Below are positions 48,636-58,580 of a DNA stretch of 64,000 bases, piece by piece. Both the position numbers and the translations under genes were made by a program. Within the stretch, counting starts at the first letter, position 1; every line of letters starts with the position of its first letter. The stretch comes from an uncultured Sphingomonadales bacterium (GTDB lineage Bacteria > Pseudomonadota > Alphaproteobacteria > Sphingomonadales > Sphingomonadaceae): NCBI GenBank assembly GCA_903821605.1, contig CAIJLZ010000012.1, forward strand, positions 91,927 through 155,926, given 5' to 3'. The notes beneath the pieces are model-generated. The model was not told the DNA's origin, did not search any database, and saw only the letters and a list, made by a program, of their open reading frames with translations.

Positions 48636-50072
48636 TTAAAAGCTGTACTTCGCGGCCATTTCCAGCCGGTCGAACTGACCCTGTGCGCCACTGACAAGTT
48701 CCCGCTCGCCATGGCGATACTCAACACCGAGATCGAAACCCTTGACCGGCGACCAGAACAAATTGCCGGCGGCGCTCCATGCCTTGCTATTGGCAGCGCC
48801 GGTGATCACATAGCCATCGGGATAGTTGGCCTTCTGATAGCTCGCCATGAAAGTCGAACGAACCGTCTTCGTCCAGCCGAGTTTCAGCGCTGCAAAGGCT
48901 GCGAAACTCTCGACCGTTTCGAGCTGCGCCGTATTATTGTTCACGATCACCGCATCCGGCGCAAAGTTCAGACCGAGGTAGCGCCCGATACCCTCACCAT
49001 AAGTCGCCATGAAACGCAGATCATGACGCTTGTCGGGACCGAACGGCAACTTGCCTGCCGCACTCACGCCCCAGCCGGTGGCATGATCACCATAGGCCAC
49101 ATTGCTTACAACCGTATCAGCCGAGAGCTGACGCAACAGCGCAGCAAAAGACAGCTCGCCGAACGGCGCAACATAGTTCAAGCGCGCCGTGATATCGGGC
49201 ATCCGATCATCGTCGTTTTCGACCAGTGTCGCCGACGCGGTGGTGATCGACGCCGTCTCGGGATTTTCCACCGACACGGTCAGCGTCGCCTGCTTGTTGA
49301 GCGGGAAGGCATAGCGAATCTGCTGTTGCCGCACGAAGACGGTGCCCTCGCTTGGGCCGACATAATCGGTCGATTCCGGCAGCGCGCCGACATATTGGAA
49401 GTTGGTCCATTCCTGCCCGACAAGCAGCTTGTCGAACGTCACAAAACCGCGACGAAGCGCCAGATTATAGCCATTGGTCGTGCGCTGGCTGCCCTGGGTG
49501 CCGGGCGATGTCTGGAAGTCGAATTCCAAATGACCCTTCAACAAATGCTTGCCAATCGGGGTCGCCGTGGTGAGCCAGAACCGGCTCTGTTTGGCGGTGC
49601 CGGTATAGTCATTGCCTTCACGCGTGCCCCCGACCGGGATCTGACTGGGGACATAGAAATCCTTGATCAACGAACCATTGGCCGCATCGCCATCGCCATA
49701 ACGGGTGAAGCTCGACACGGCCTTGAAATAGCCATTGAGTTTGACCGTTGTGCCCGCGACATTAAAGCCTTCGAGGGGGGCGGTCGGCTTGGCTTCAAGC
49801 GCGGCGACCTTCTGACCGGTTTGCGCACTGGCATCGGCGGCGGCGGCAGCCTTGGCGGCAGTCGCCTCCTGCTCGGCGCGCAGTTGCAGCACTTCATTGT
49901 TCATCGCCGAATAGGCGGATTCGAGCTTGAGCAACCGGGCTTCAAGTTCCGCTTCACGCGCGCTCTGCGGTGCGGCGGCAGGGGCCGCGATCGCGGCACT
50001 GGTTGCCATGAACATGGCACAGGCTGCGACGCTACCAAGCCAACGGGATTTTGAAACGCTTATGGACATCAC
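48636..50072 (-). CDS. DcaP-like trimeric porin
   Basis: Signal peptide, N-terminal coiled coil, VKLNGYFKAVSSFTRYGDGD, C-terminal aromatic YSF. Confidence 0.87.
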   Translation of the reverse strand: MMSISVSKSRWLGSVAACAMFMATSAAIAAPAAAPQSAREAELEARLLKLESAYSAMNNEVLQLRAEQEATAAKAAAAADASAQTGQKVAALEAKPTAPLEGFNVAGTTVKLNGYFKAVSSFTRYGDGDAANGSLIKDFYVPSQIPVGGTREGNDYTGTAKQSRFWLTTATPIGKHLLKGHLEFDFQTSPGTQGSQRTTNGYNLALRRGFVTFDKLLVGQEWTNFQYVGALPESTDYVGPSEGTVFVRQQQIRYAFPLNKQATLTVSVENPETASITTASATLVENDDDRMPDITARLNYVAPFGELSFAALLRQLSADTVVSNVAYGDHATGWGVSAAGKLPFGPDKRHDLRFMATYGEGIGRYLGLNFAPDAVIVNNNTAQLETVESFAAFAALKLGWTKTVRSTFMASYQKANYPDGYVITGAANSKAWSAAGNLFWSPVKGFDLGVEYRHGERELVSGAQGQFDRLEMAAKYSF

Positions 50073-50155
50073 CCTCTCCTGACACTTGTTCCGGAATTCG
50101 GAATCTTTGCTGGTCAGCCTCGTCTATCGCGTCTGAACAGGCGTGACGGATAGAG

Positions 50156-50193
50156 CGACCTTGGTCTAAGAAGGGTTCGACCTTGGTCCAAGG
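50156..50193. promoter_or_regulatory. Tandem candidate activator sites in the acs/porin divergent promoter
   Basis: CGACCTTGGTCTAAG (50156-50170) and CGACCTTGGTCCAAG (50178-50192), 22 nt start to start; second copy contains palindrome CCTTGG-T-CCAAGG. Confidence 0.7.
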
Positions 50194-50244
50194 TGCCACC
50201 ACCCGGAGGGGCTGTTAAAGTGGCGCAATAAAGTGGAGAGTTCG

Positions 50245-52191
50245 ATGTCTGAGCATGTATTTCCCGTACCCCCCGCCATCAGCACCGCCGCCCATGTTGA
50301 CGCCGCCCGCTATGAGGCGATGCGCGCTGAGGCGGCCAGCAATCCCGACGCTTTCTGGCGACGCGAGGCGCAGCGAGTCGATTGGATCAAGCCCTTCACC
50401 ACGGTCGACAACAGCAGCTTCCACGAATCGGATTTCGGCATTCGGTGGTTCGAGGATGGCGTGCTCAACGTTTCCGCCAACTGCATCGACCGCCACCTTG
50501 CCACCAAGGGCGATCAGACCGCGATCATCTGGGAAGGTGACAGCCCGCACGAGCAGCGCGTCATCAGCTATCGTGAGTTGCACGAGGAAGTCTGCCGCTT
50601 TGCCAATGTGCTGAAAGCCAATGGCGCGCAAAAGGGCGACCGCATCACGATCTACATGCCGATGATCCCGGAAGCGGCGTTTGCGATGCTCGCCTGCACC
50701 CGCATCGGCGCGATCCATTCGGTGGTGTTCGGCGGCTTCTCACCCGAAAGCCTCGCCAGCCGTATCCGCGACTGTGACTCCAAGCTGATCGTGACGGCGG
50801 ACGAAGGGCTGCGCGGCGGCAAGAAAGTTCCGCTCAAGGCCAATGTCGATGAAGCCCTGACCCATCAATGCCCGTCGGTCGAAAATGTGATCGTCGTCCG
50901 CCGCACTGGTGGTCCGGTCGCCATGACCGAAGGCCGCGACCGTTGGTATGAGGCCGAACGCGATCTCGTCGATGCCGACTGCCCGGCGGAACCGATGGGG
51001 GCGGAAGACCCGCTGTTCATCCTCTACACATCCGGGTCGACCGGCACACCCAAGGGCGTGTTGCACAGCACGGGCGGCTATCTTGTCTGGGCCGCCATGA
51101 CCCACCAGTTGGTGTTCGATTACAAGCCGGGTGAAGTCTATTGGTGCACCGCCGATATCGGCTGGGTCACGGGCCATAGCTATATCATCTACGGTCCGCT
51201 GGCGAACGGCGCGACCACCCTGATGTTCGAAGGCGTGCCCAATTATCCGGATTTCAGCCGGTTCTGGCAGGTCATCGACAAATGGAACGTCAACATCTTC
51301 TACACCGCGCCGACTGCGTTGCGCGCCCTGATGCGCGAGGGTGACGATTATGTCACCGCCTGTTCCCGCAAGACGTTGCGCATCCTTGGCAGTGTCGGGG
51401 AACCGATCAATCCGGAAGCATGGGAATGGTATCATCGCGTCGTCGGCGAAGGTCGTTGCCCGGTGGTCGACACTTGGTGGCAGACGGAAACCGGCGGCAT
51501 CATGATCTCGCCACTTCCCGGCGCGACCGATCTCAAGCCCGGTTCGGCGACAAAGCCGTTCTTCGGCGTCAATCCGGTGCTGGTCGATGCGGAGGGCAAT
51601 GAGCTGGACGGCGCGACCGATGGCAATCTCTGCATCACGCAAAGCTGGCCCGGGCAGATGCGCACCGTCTATGGCGACCATGCGCGCTTCTTCCAGACCT
51701 ATTTCAGCACCTATCGCGGCAAATATTTCACCGGCGACGGCTGCCGCCGCGACGCGGATGGCTATTACTGGATTACGGGCCGGGTCGATGATGTGATCAA
51801 CGTATCCGGCCACCGCATGGGCACGGCCGAGGTTGAAAGCGCGCTGGTCGCCCATCCCAAGGTGGCGGAAGCGGCCGTCGTCGGCATGCCGCACGACATC
51901 AAGGGCCAAGGCATTTATGCCTATGTCACGCTCAACGCGGGCGAGCCGGAATCCGACGCCCTCCGCAAGGAGCTGGTGCAATGGGTCCGCCATGAAATCG
52001 GACCGATTGCGACCCCGGATGTGATCCAGTTCGCGCCCGGCCTGCCCAAGACCCGTTCGGGGAAAATCATGCGCCGCATCTTGCGCAAGATTGCCGAAGG
52101 CGATGTGTCTTCGCTGGGTGATACCTCGACCTTGGCCGATCCGTCGGTCGTCGAAAAGCTGGTGGCTGACAGCCGACTTGTATCTGCCTGA
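50245..52191 (+). CDS. acs: Acetate-CoA ligase
   Basis: [43 protein letters not shown] at 50245 with GGAGAG RBS. Confidence 0.97.
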   Translation: MSEHVFPVPPAISTAAHVDAARYEAMRAEAASNPDAFWRREAQRVDWIKPFTTVDNSSFHESDFGIRWFEDGVLNVSANCIDRHLATKGDQTAIIWEGDSPHEQRVISYRELHEEVCRFANVLKANGAQKGDRITIYMPMIPEAAFAMLACTRIGAIHSVVFGGFSPESLASRIRDCDSKLIVTADEGLRGGKKVPLKANVDEALTHQCPSVENVIVVRRTGGPVAMTEGRDRWYEAERDLVDADCPAEPMGAEDPLFILYTSGSTGTPKGVLHSTGGYLVWAAMTHQLVFDYKPGEVYWCTADIGWVTGHSYIIYGPLANGATTLMFEGVPNYPDFSRFWQVIDKWNVNIFYTAPTALRALMREGDDYVTACSRKTLRILGSVGEPINPEAWEWYHRVVGEGRCPVVDTWWQTETGGIMISPLPGATDLKPGSATKPFFGVNPVLVDAEGNELDGATDGNLCITQSWPGQMRTVYGDHARFFQTYFSTYRGKYFTGDGCRRDADGYYWITGRVDDVINVSGHRMGTAEVESALVAHPKVAEAAVVGMPHDIKGQGIYAYVTLNAGEPESDALRKELVQWVRHEIGPIATPDVIQFAPGLPKTRSGKIMRRILRKIAEGDVSSLGDTSTLADPSVVEKLVADSRLVSA

Positions 52192-52193
52192 AT

Positions 52194-52216
52194 TTTGCTC
52201 CTAAATAGGGAGCAAA
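52194..52216. promoter_or_regulatory. Perfect 8-bp inverted repeat between acs and the LuxR-type regulator
   Basis: TTTGCTCC TAAATAG GGAGCAAA. Confidence 0.6.
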
Positions 52217-52232
52217 TGGGAAGGCAGAACAA

Positions 52233-52877
52233 GTGAATAGCACGGGAGGGGTCATTCTTGTCGCCGACGATCATCCCCTGTTTCGGCAGGCGATGATGAT
52301 GGCGGTCATGCGCGTGCGCCCCGACTGTCGCATTGTCGAAGCGGCCACGCTCGACCATGCGATACAGGCCGCCGCCGACACCAGCGACCTTGTGATGATC
52401 CTGCTCGACCTGAAAATGCCCGGTGCGACGGGCTTTTCCGGTGTGGCGCTGCTCCATGCTGAACGGCCCTCCGTCCCAATTCTCGTGGTTTCAAGTGCCG
52501 ATGCCGATATCGCGGCGCAGGAGGCGCGGCGCTTTGGCGCGGTCGGATTCATCGGCAAAGATCAGGATCTCGACGCGATCGAACAGGCGATTGCCGCCGC
52601 ATTGTCGGGTGAGCGCCCGGCCCTGCCGCCAATCGCCCCCGAGTCGCAACCGGTCGACGACATGGCGGAAAAGGTCGCCTCCCTTACCCCCACCCAATTA
52701 CGGGTGCTGCTTGGGGTGCTGGATGGTCGGCTGAACAAGCAGATCGCCTATGATCTCGGCGTGACCGAGGCCACGGTGAAGGCGCATATGACGGCTGTGC
52801 TGGGCAAGCTTGGGGTACAGAACCGGACGCAGGCGGCGCTGGCGGCGCGGGCGCTGGGGATCGGGATGCAGCATTAA
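52233..52877 (+). CDS. NarL/LuxR-type response regulator, CrbR-like
   Basis: VADDHPLFRQAMM receiver, LTPTQLRVLLGVLDGRLNKQIAYDLGVTEATVKAHMTAVLGKLGV HTH; adjacent to acs and an SLC5-kinase. Confidence 0.92.
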   Translation: MNSTGGVILVADDHPLFRQAMMMAVMRVRPDCRIVEAATLDHAIQAAADTSDLVMILLDLKMPGATGFSGVALLHAERPSVPILVVSSADADIAAQEARRFGAVGFIGKDQDLDAIEQAIAAALSGERPALPPIAPESQPVDDMAEKVASLTPTQLRVLLGVLDGRLNKQIAYDLGVTEATVKAHMTAVLGKLGVQNRTQAALAARALGIGMQH

Positions 52878-52936
52878 GGCCAACGCGTCGGCGGCGCGCT
52901 GGCCCATGCGCGCCCGCCCTCAAGCCGCAAGCCGCG

Positions 52937-55900
52937 CTATTCTCCCGCCTGCGCGCTTGCCCCATCCTGCGCCAGCCAATCATCCAGTTCATTCGGCGCC
53001 AGTGGCTTAGGTAGGATCGGCAGGCAGCGCGCCGCCGCCCGGCTACGCATGCCCGCACTCTGATCGGCGGTAATCAAGGCGATCCGCAATGCCGGGCGGT
53101 GCGCTTGTAGCCGGTCGGCAAGGTCAATCCCGTCCATTGTGTCGCCAAGGGTGAAATCCACCAGCGCCACATCAAAATCGCCGGGCAGGTCCAAGGCGTC
53201 CAACGGGCTCTGCATCGCGACCGACTCATGCCCCCGGCTAGCCAGCAGCGACGCCATCGCATCGCAAATCGCCAGGTCATCATCAACAATCAGGACACGC
53301 AACCCGCCTGCGCGGGTGATTCGCTCGACCGGCAATTCGGGCACAATCACCTGCCCCGTGGCAAGCGGCAGTTGCACCGCAAAGCAGCTCCCCCGGCCCG
53401 GGCGCGAGCGAAGATGCACCGTGCCATGGACAAGCGGCGCGGTGCGTTCGACAATCGCAAGCCCAAGGCCAATCCCGGCCTCTCCATTGGTGCCAAGGCG
53501 TTCGAACTCGCGAAAAATGACCCGCTGTTTGCCGGGCGGGATGCCGGGACCAGTGTCGAAAACCTCGATCCGCACCTTGTCGCCGCGCCGCCGGACACCG
53601 ACAAGAATGCCCCCCTTGTCGGTATAGCGCACGGCGTTTGACATGAAATTCTGCACAATCGACCGCAGCAATGTCCGGTCCGCCTCGACCAAGGCATCCC
53701 CTGCCCCCAGCCGCAGCGTCAAGCCGCGTTCGGCGGCGAGCGGTTCGAAGCTTTCGATCAGTTCCTCCAGCATGCGGCGCACCGGAAACAATGTCGGGTG
53801 CGGTACGATGCCGCCCGCATCCAGCTTGGATATATCGAGCAACGCCCGCAGCAGGTCATTCGCCGCGGCAATCGAGCTATCGACCCGGCCCAACATCTGT
53901 TGGGCATGGTCCGGCACCTCACGTTGCAGCGCCGCCGAAAACAGCCGCGCCGCATGCAGCGGTTGCAACAGATCATGGCTCGCCGCCGCGAGAAAGCGCG
54001 TCTTGTCGGCAATCGCGCTTGCCAGCTTTTCGTTCGCCTCGGACAATTCAGCGGTGCGTTCCACCACCCGGTTTTCCAATTCGGCACGGGCACGCACCAA
54101 CGCGTCGCGCGCCTCGGCCTCGGCCGTAATATCGGTGAAGCACATGACATAGCCGCCATCAGGCATTGGCCCGCCCACCGTTTTCAACACCCGGCCATCC
54201 GGGCGCAGCCGTTCAAAACTATGGGGATGTCCCTGACGCATATGATCGATCCGGCGCGCAACATGGTCCTCAACCTCGCCCGGCCCGCAATCGCCGCGCT
54301 CGGCGTTAAAGCGGATCAGTTCCGACACCGGCGCGCCCACCCGCACCACGCCGGGCGGATAGTTGAACAGGTCGAGATAGCGGCTGTTCCATGCGATAAG
54401 CCGCAGGTTGCGGTCGATCACACTCACGCCCGGATCGATATTTTCCAGCGTGGCCGCCAACAAGCCCCGCGAGAAGCGCAGGCTTTGGCCGGATGCATCA
54501 AGCACATGGGCAATGTCCTCAACCCCAAGCCGCGCCCCCGATAACGCCGACGCCATCAACAAGCGCGCGGATGAGGCCCCGACCACGCCCGCGATCATGC
54601 GTTCGGCGATGCGGGCGGAGGCGCGATCCACCAGCGCCTCGCGGTCGATATCGGGGCCGAACACCTCGCGCACAACCTCGGCCCCGACGAAACGCTCCGT
54701 CATGTCGAGCAGCGCGCCAAGATTAGCGACCGATCCGATCCCACGGCTACCCAAGGGGCGCAGCACCAGCCGCGCCCCCGACATGCCGCGCGCTGCGACC
54801 AGTGCGGACACCAGCAGATTGCCGCCAAGCGCCCAGAATGTGCCATGGACGATCGGGTTAAGCCCGGTCAGCCCCAAAAGCGCCGTCGGATTGAACAGCG
54901 AACCATCGCCGGGCAGCGGCAGGCTGCTCCCAATCGCGGGCAGAAACAGGGTATAGGCCCAAAGCAACAGGCCCGTCGTCAAGCCTGCCTTGGCGGCAAG
55001 TGGATCATTGCCGCTGCGATAAACCGCAAGGATCAGTGCCGGGGCCGATTGCGCCATGGCCGCAAAGGCGATGAGGCCGACCGAGGCAAGCTGGGTGCCC
55101 GATGGCATCATCAACGCATAGGTCGCCGCCGCCGCAATCACGCCGATAATCGCGACACGCCGGGTCCACAGCAGGATCTGGCCAAAATGCGCATCTTCGG
55201 CCCCACGCCGTCGCAGCAGCATCGGCGCGACAAAATCATTCGACACCATGATCGAAAGGGCAATGGTCTCGGTCACTGCCATCGCCACCGCTGCCGACAC
55301 GCCGCCAAGAAAGACGACGACCGCCAGCGCCTGCTTGCCCGCCGATAAGGGCAAGGCGAGGACGTAGAGATCGGGTTCGGCTGTCGATGGCAATAGCGCG
55401 AAACCAGCCAGCGTGATCGGGATCACCGCCAGCACAGTGAGGGTGAGATAACCGATGAACGGCCAACGGGCGCGGACAATGTCATGCGGGTCGCGGGCTT
55501 CGCGCACCGCGATGGAGAATTGGCGCGGCAGGCAGATGATCGCCATCATCGACAATAAAGTCACCACCACAAAGTCGAGATCAATTTGCTCGGGCGCGAA
55601 ATTGGCGCGCAAATGCTGCAACCCTGCAAGTTGCCGATCAAGCGGCGCACCGAAGAACAGCAGCGTGGCAAACAGCGCGACACAGCCCAGCGCGAACAGC
55701 TTGAACACCGACTCGGCGGCGACCGCGAACAGCACCGCCTCGTTGCGGCGCGCCACATCATAACGCTGGGTGCCGAAGCGGATCGCAAAGATCACCAGCC
55801 CAACCGCCGCCCACCAAATCGGTTCGACAATACCGGGACGCCCCGCCAGCAGCGACCAGCTTGTCCCGACCGACCGCAACTGGAGCGCCACATAAGGGAT

Positions 55901-56281
55901 GGTGCCAAATAGCGCGAGCGAGGTCACAAGCGCCGCGACCCCCCGGCTTTTGCCGAAACGGGAACCGATGAAATCTGAGAGCGAGGTCGCGCCCTCGGCA
56001 TGCACCGCCCCGGTCAACCGCTCCAGAAAGCGCGGCGCAAGCGCAAACAGCAAGATCGGGCCAAGATAGATCGGCAGAAAATTCCAACCGCCCGTCGCCG
56101 CACTGCCGACCGCACCGAAATATGTCCAACTGGTGCAATACACGCCGAGCGCAAGAATATAGGCATGGATGCGATAAGGCGAGCGATCAGCCTGTTCGCG
56201 CCGACGTTGCACCCACGCCGCCCCCGCAAACAGGGCCAGCGCATAGGCCGCCGCCATCCATGGCAATGCTGCGCCCGCCAT
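52937..56281 (-). CDS. Hybrid sensor histidine kinase with N-terminal SLC5/SSS transporter-like domain, PAS and C-terminal receiver (CrbS/CbrA-like)
   Basis: Multi-TM SSS-like region, AASHDLLQPLHAARLF H-box, GIGLGLAIVER, receiver VLIVDDDLAICDAM. Confidence 0.93.
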   Translation of the reverse strand: MAGAALPWMAAAYALALFAGAAWVQRRREQADRSPYRIHAYILALGVYCTSWTYFGAVGSAATGGWNFLPIYLGPILLFALAPRFLERLTGAVHAEGATSLSDFIGSRFGKSRGVAALVTSLALFGTIPYVALQLRSVGTSWSLLAGRPGIVEPIWWAAVGLVIFAIRFGTQRYDVARRNEAVLFAVAAESVFKLFALGCVALFATLLFFGAPLDRQLAGLQHLRANFAPEQIDLDFVVVTLLSMMAIICLPRQFSIAVREARDPHDIVRARWPFIGYLTLTVLAVIPITLAGFALLPSTAEPDLYVLALPLSAGKQALAVVVFLGGVSAAVAMAVTETIALSIMVSNDFVAPMLLRRRGAEDAHFGQILLWTRRVAIIGVIAAAATYALMMPSGTQLASVGLIAFAAMAQSAPALILAVYRSGNDPLAAKAGLTTGLLLWAYTLFLPAIGSSLPLPGDGSLFNPTALLGLTGLNPIVHGTFWALGGNLLVSALVAARGMSGARLVLRPLGSRGIGSVANLGALLDMTERFVGAEVVREVFGPDIDREALVDRASARIAERMIAGVVGASSARLLMASALSGARLGVEDIAHVLDASGQSLRFSRGLLAATLENIDPGVSVIDRNLRLIAWNSRYLDLFNYPPGVVRVGAPVSELIRFNAERGDCGPGEVEDHVARRIDHMRQGHPHSFERLRPDGRVLKTVGGPMPDGGYVMCFTDITAEAEARDALVRARAELENRVVERTAELSEANEKLASAIADKTRFLAAASHDLLQPLHAARLFSAALQREVPDHAQQMLGRVDSSIAAANDLLRALLDISKLDAGGIVPHPTLFPVRRMLEELIESFEPLAAERGLTLRLGAGDALVEADRTLLRSIVQNFMSNAVRYTDKGGILVGVRRRGDKVRIEVFDTGPGIPPGKQRVIFREFERLGTNGEAGIGLGLAIVERTAPLVHGTVHLRSRPGRGSCFAVQLPLATGQVIVPELPVERITRAGGLRVLIVDDDLAICDAMASLLASRGHESVAMQSPLDALDLPGDFDVALVDFTLGDTMDGIDLADRLQAHRPALRIALITADQSAGMRSRAAARCLPILPKPLAPNELDDWLAQDGASAQAGE

Positions 56282-56418
56282 TATATGCCCCGTTCCTTCC
56301 GATTAGCCCCTGTCGGCCATTCTGTCGGAAGTCGATCAACAGGGCAATGGCCACGCCGGTCGAAAATCAGGTCACCCCGATAGCGGGCAGCTTCCGGCCC
56401 GGCGGCCCATGGGTTAGT

Positions 56419-56601
56419 TTATTTGCGGCGCTTGTTGGCGTAGAGCAGCGCCGCGACGATCGCCGCAGAGCCAATGCCGACCGCCGCACCCGCCCATAGT
56501 GCCTTGTTCTTGCCGGTGGCGGCATCCTTGGTGTTACCTGTAGCCGTCTCCGTGGCGGGAGTGGCGGACTGCGCCTGATCAGGCTGTTTTTCTTCGGTCA
56601 T
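56419..56601 (-). CDS. Small single-TM hypothetical protein
   Basis: MTEEKQPDQAQSATPATETATGNTKDAATGKNKALWAGAAVGIGSAAIVAALLYANKRRK. Confidence 0.65.
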   Translation of the reverse strand: MTEEKQPDQAQSATPATETATGNTKDAATGKNKALWAGAAVGIGSAAIVAALLYANKRRK

Positions 56602-56665
56602 GCCCGATATATAAGCACCTGACGCCGCGCATGGAAAGTGCCGACTGTCGCCAAAATAGGTCCAT

Positions 56666-57514
56666 TCACCGCGCGATGGGCAACGCGTAGCGATCATGGT
56701 GCCGAATGACATGGCGCTGCTCGTCTAGCGTCAGCACCAGATCGGCCCGCCCCGGCATTTCCGCAAGAATATGGCGGGTCAGCCGCTCATAATAACGGAT
56801 AAAGGCAGCGACCTCTTCATCGCTCATGATCGCGCTGTCGGGATGGTCATCATGGGTACGGCGCAGTTCATGCTCCTGCTCAGTCCGCCATTGCTGGACC
56901 ACCTCAAAACCGGGCGCCTCCAGCAGCACCAGCAAGCCGATCCGGCTGAACAATTGCTGATACGCCCCGGCGAGGCACGCGTTCACATGGGCGCGCCACC
57001 GGCCATCCGCATCCTGAGTGGCTTCCAGCGCATTAACCGGCGCAACCAGCGCGGCTTCGTCTTGCGGCACCGCGCCAACGCACCAGCCTTCGAACAACAC
57101 GACATCAACCGGGCCCTTGACCAGCGGCCATTGGCCATGCGGCATCCGGCTATCGGTTGCTTTATCGAAACGCGGCATCCGCACCGGCTGGGCAGCAATC
57201 AGCCGGTCGAGTACCTCCAGCCCCAGCGCGACCTCATGCGTCCCCGGCACGCCACGCACCCGAAACAGCGGATGCACATCCGACGCCATCTGCGCGCGCG
57301 CTTCACGCGACAGGTAGAGATCATCAAGCGACAGGATCGCACTGTTCAGCCCTTCCGCCTCCAGCCGATCCGTGAGCTTGGCGGCGAGCATCGACTTACC
57401 CGACCCTTGCGCCCCGCAAATGCCGACGACGAGCGTCTCGCCCGGTCCACGTTCGCGCGCCGCATCAATGGCGGCAATCACAAGATCGGTGGTGGTATCA
57501 GACAATGGGGTCAT
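56666..57514 (-). CDS. Kinase of the P-loop glycerate kinase family (D-glycerate 3-kinase-like)
   Basis: GICGAQGSGKSMLAAKL Walker A, LSLDDLYLSREAR, FEGWCVG. Confidence 0.85.
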   Translation of the reverse strand: MTPLSDTTTDLVIAAIDAARERGPGETLVVGICGAQGSGKSMLAAKLTDRLEAEGLNSAILSLDDLYLSREARAQMASDVHPLFRVRGVPGTHEVALGLEVLDRLIAAQPVRMPRFDKATDSRMPHGQWPLVKGPVDVVLFEGWCVGAVPQDEAALVAPVNALEATQDADGRWRAHVNACLAGAYQQLFSRIGLLVLLEAPGFEVVQQWRTEQEHELRRTHDDHPDSAIMSDEEVAAFIRYYERLTRHILAEMPGRADLVLTLDEQRHVIRHHDRYALPIAR

Positions 57515-58469
57515 GCAGCGGCCTCCCTTCGAAAAAACAGACAAGATTTTCCATCGCCCGCATGCCCATGGCGCGACGGGTCTCGATGGTGGCGCTGCCC
57601 AGATGGGGCAGCAGCGCCACATTCGGAAGTTCAAGCAAGGCTGATGGCACCTGCGGTTCCCCCTCATAGACATCAAGCCCAGCCGCCGCGACCCGTCCAG
57701 CGGCGAGCGCCTCGGCCAGTGCGCGGCTATCAACCACGCTGCCGCGCGCGGTATTGACGAGGATCGCCGTCGGTTTCATCCGCGCCAGCAACGCCGCGTC
57801 GACCAGGTGATAGGTATCTGCCCCACCGGGACAATGAAGCGACAAGAGGTCGGACTCTGCCGCCAGTCGGAAAAGATCGGGTTCGTGATGGGCATGGAGT
57901 TCCATCTCGACCTCCACCGGGGCGCGGCTTCGGCTGTGATAGGCGACACGCATGCCGAACGCATCGCGCGCGAGCCGTGCCGTTTCCCGCGCAATCCGCC
58001 CAAAACCGACCAGCCCCAACCGCTTGTGATATAAAGACTGGCCCACCATGTGGGTTGGCCGCCAGCCGGTCCATTGTCCGGCGCGCAATTCGCGTTCGCC
58101 CTCGCTTGCCCGCCGCGCGGCCATCAGCATCAGCATCAACGCGGTTTCGGCTGTCGCCTCGGTCAACACATCGGGCGTATTCGAGACCGCCACCCCGGCG
58201 GCATGGGCAGCGGCCAGATCGACATGTTCGATCCCCGCTCCATAATTGGCGATCAACCGCACCCGCAGGTCTTGGCCTGCGAACAGTTCGGCGGGTAGCT
58301 TGTCGGTCACGGTCGGGCAAAGCGCATCGAACTGTCGCATCGCCTCGGCCAGTTGCCCCATCGTCAGCGCATGATCGTCAGCATTCAGCACCACATCAAA
58401 GCGGGTGGCGAGTGCGGCCTCGACTTCAGCCGGCCAGCGGCGAGTCAACAGGATACGCGGCTTGTCCAT
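57498..58469 (-). CDS. 2-hydroxyacid dehydrogenase (glyoxylate/hydroxypyruvate reductase type)
   Basis: LGLVGFGRIARETARLA NAD motif, LVNTARGSVVDSRAL, HLGSATIETRRAM. Confidence 0.92.
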   Translation of the reverse strand: MDKPRILLTRRWPAEVEAALATRFDVVLNADDHALTMGQLAEAMRQFDALCPTVTDKLPAELFAGQDLRVRLIANYGAGIEHVDLAAAHAAGVAVSNTPDVLTEATAETALMLMLMAARRASEGERELRAGQWTGWRPTHMVGQSLYHKRLGLVGFGRIARETARLARDAFGMRVAYHSRSRAPVEVEMELHAHHEPDLFRLAAESDLLSLHCPGGADTYHLVDAALLARMKPTAILVNTARGSVVDSRALAEALAAGRVAAAGLDVYEGEPQVPSALLELPNVALLPHLGSATIETRRAMGMRAMENLVCFFEGRPLHDPIV

Positions 58470-58511
58470 CGCCGCTACGCTAGCACATCTCCCCCCCGCC
58501 CCAATAGCAAA

Positions 58512-58545
58512 AGCCCCGCACCAACCTGATGGTTGGCACGGGGCT
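58512..58545 (-). terminator. Rho-independent terminator of pckG
   Basis: Minus strand AGCCCCGTGCCAACC-ATCA-GGTTGGTGCGGGGCT-TTTGCT: 15-bp stem including two G-U wobbles that pair only in the minus-strand RNA. Confidence 0.9.
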
Positions 58546-58580
58546 ATTGTTCACACGGCCATCAGGCCGGGCATATGAGC

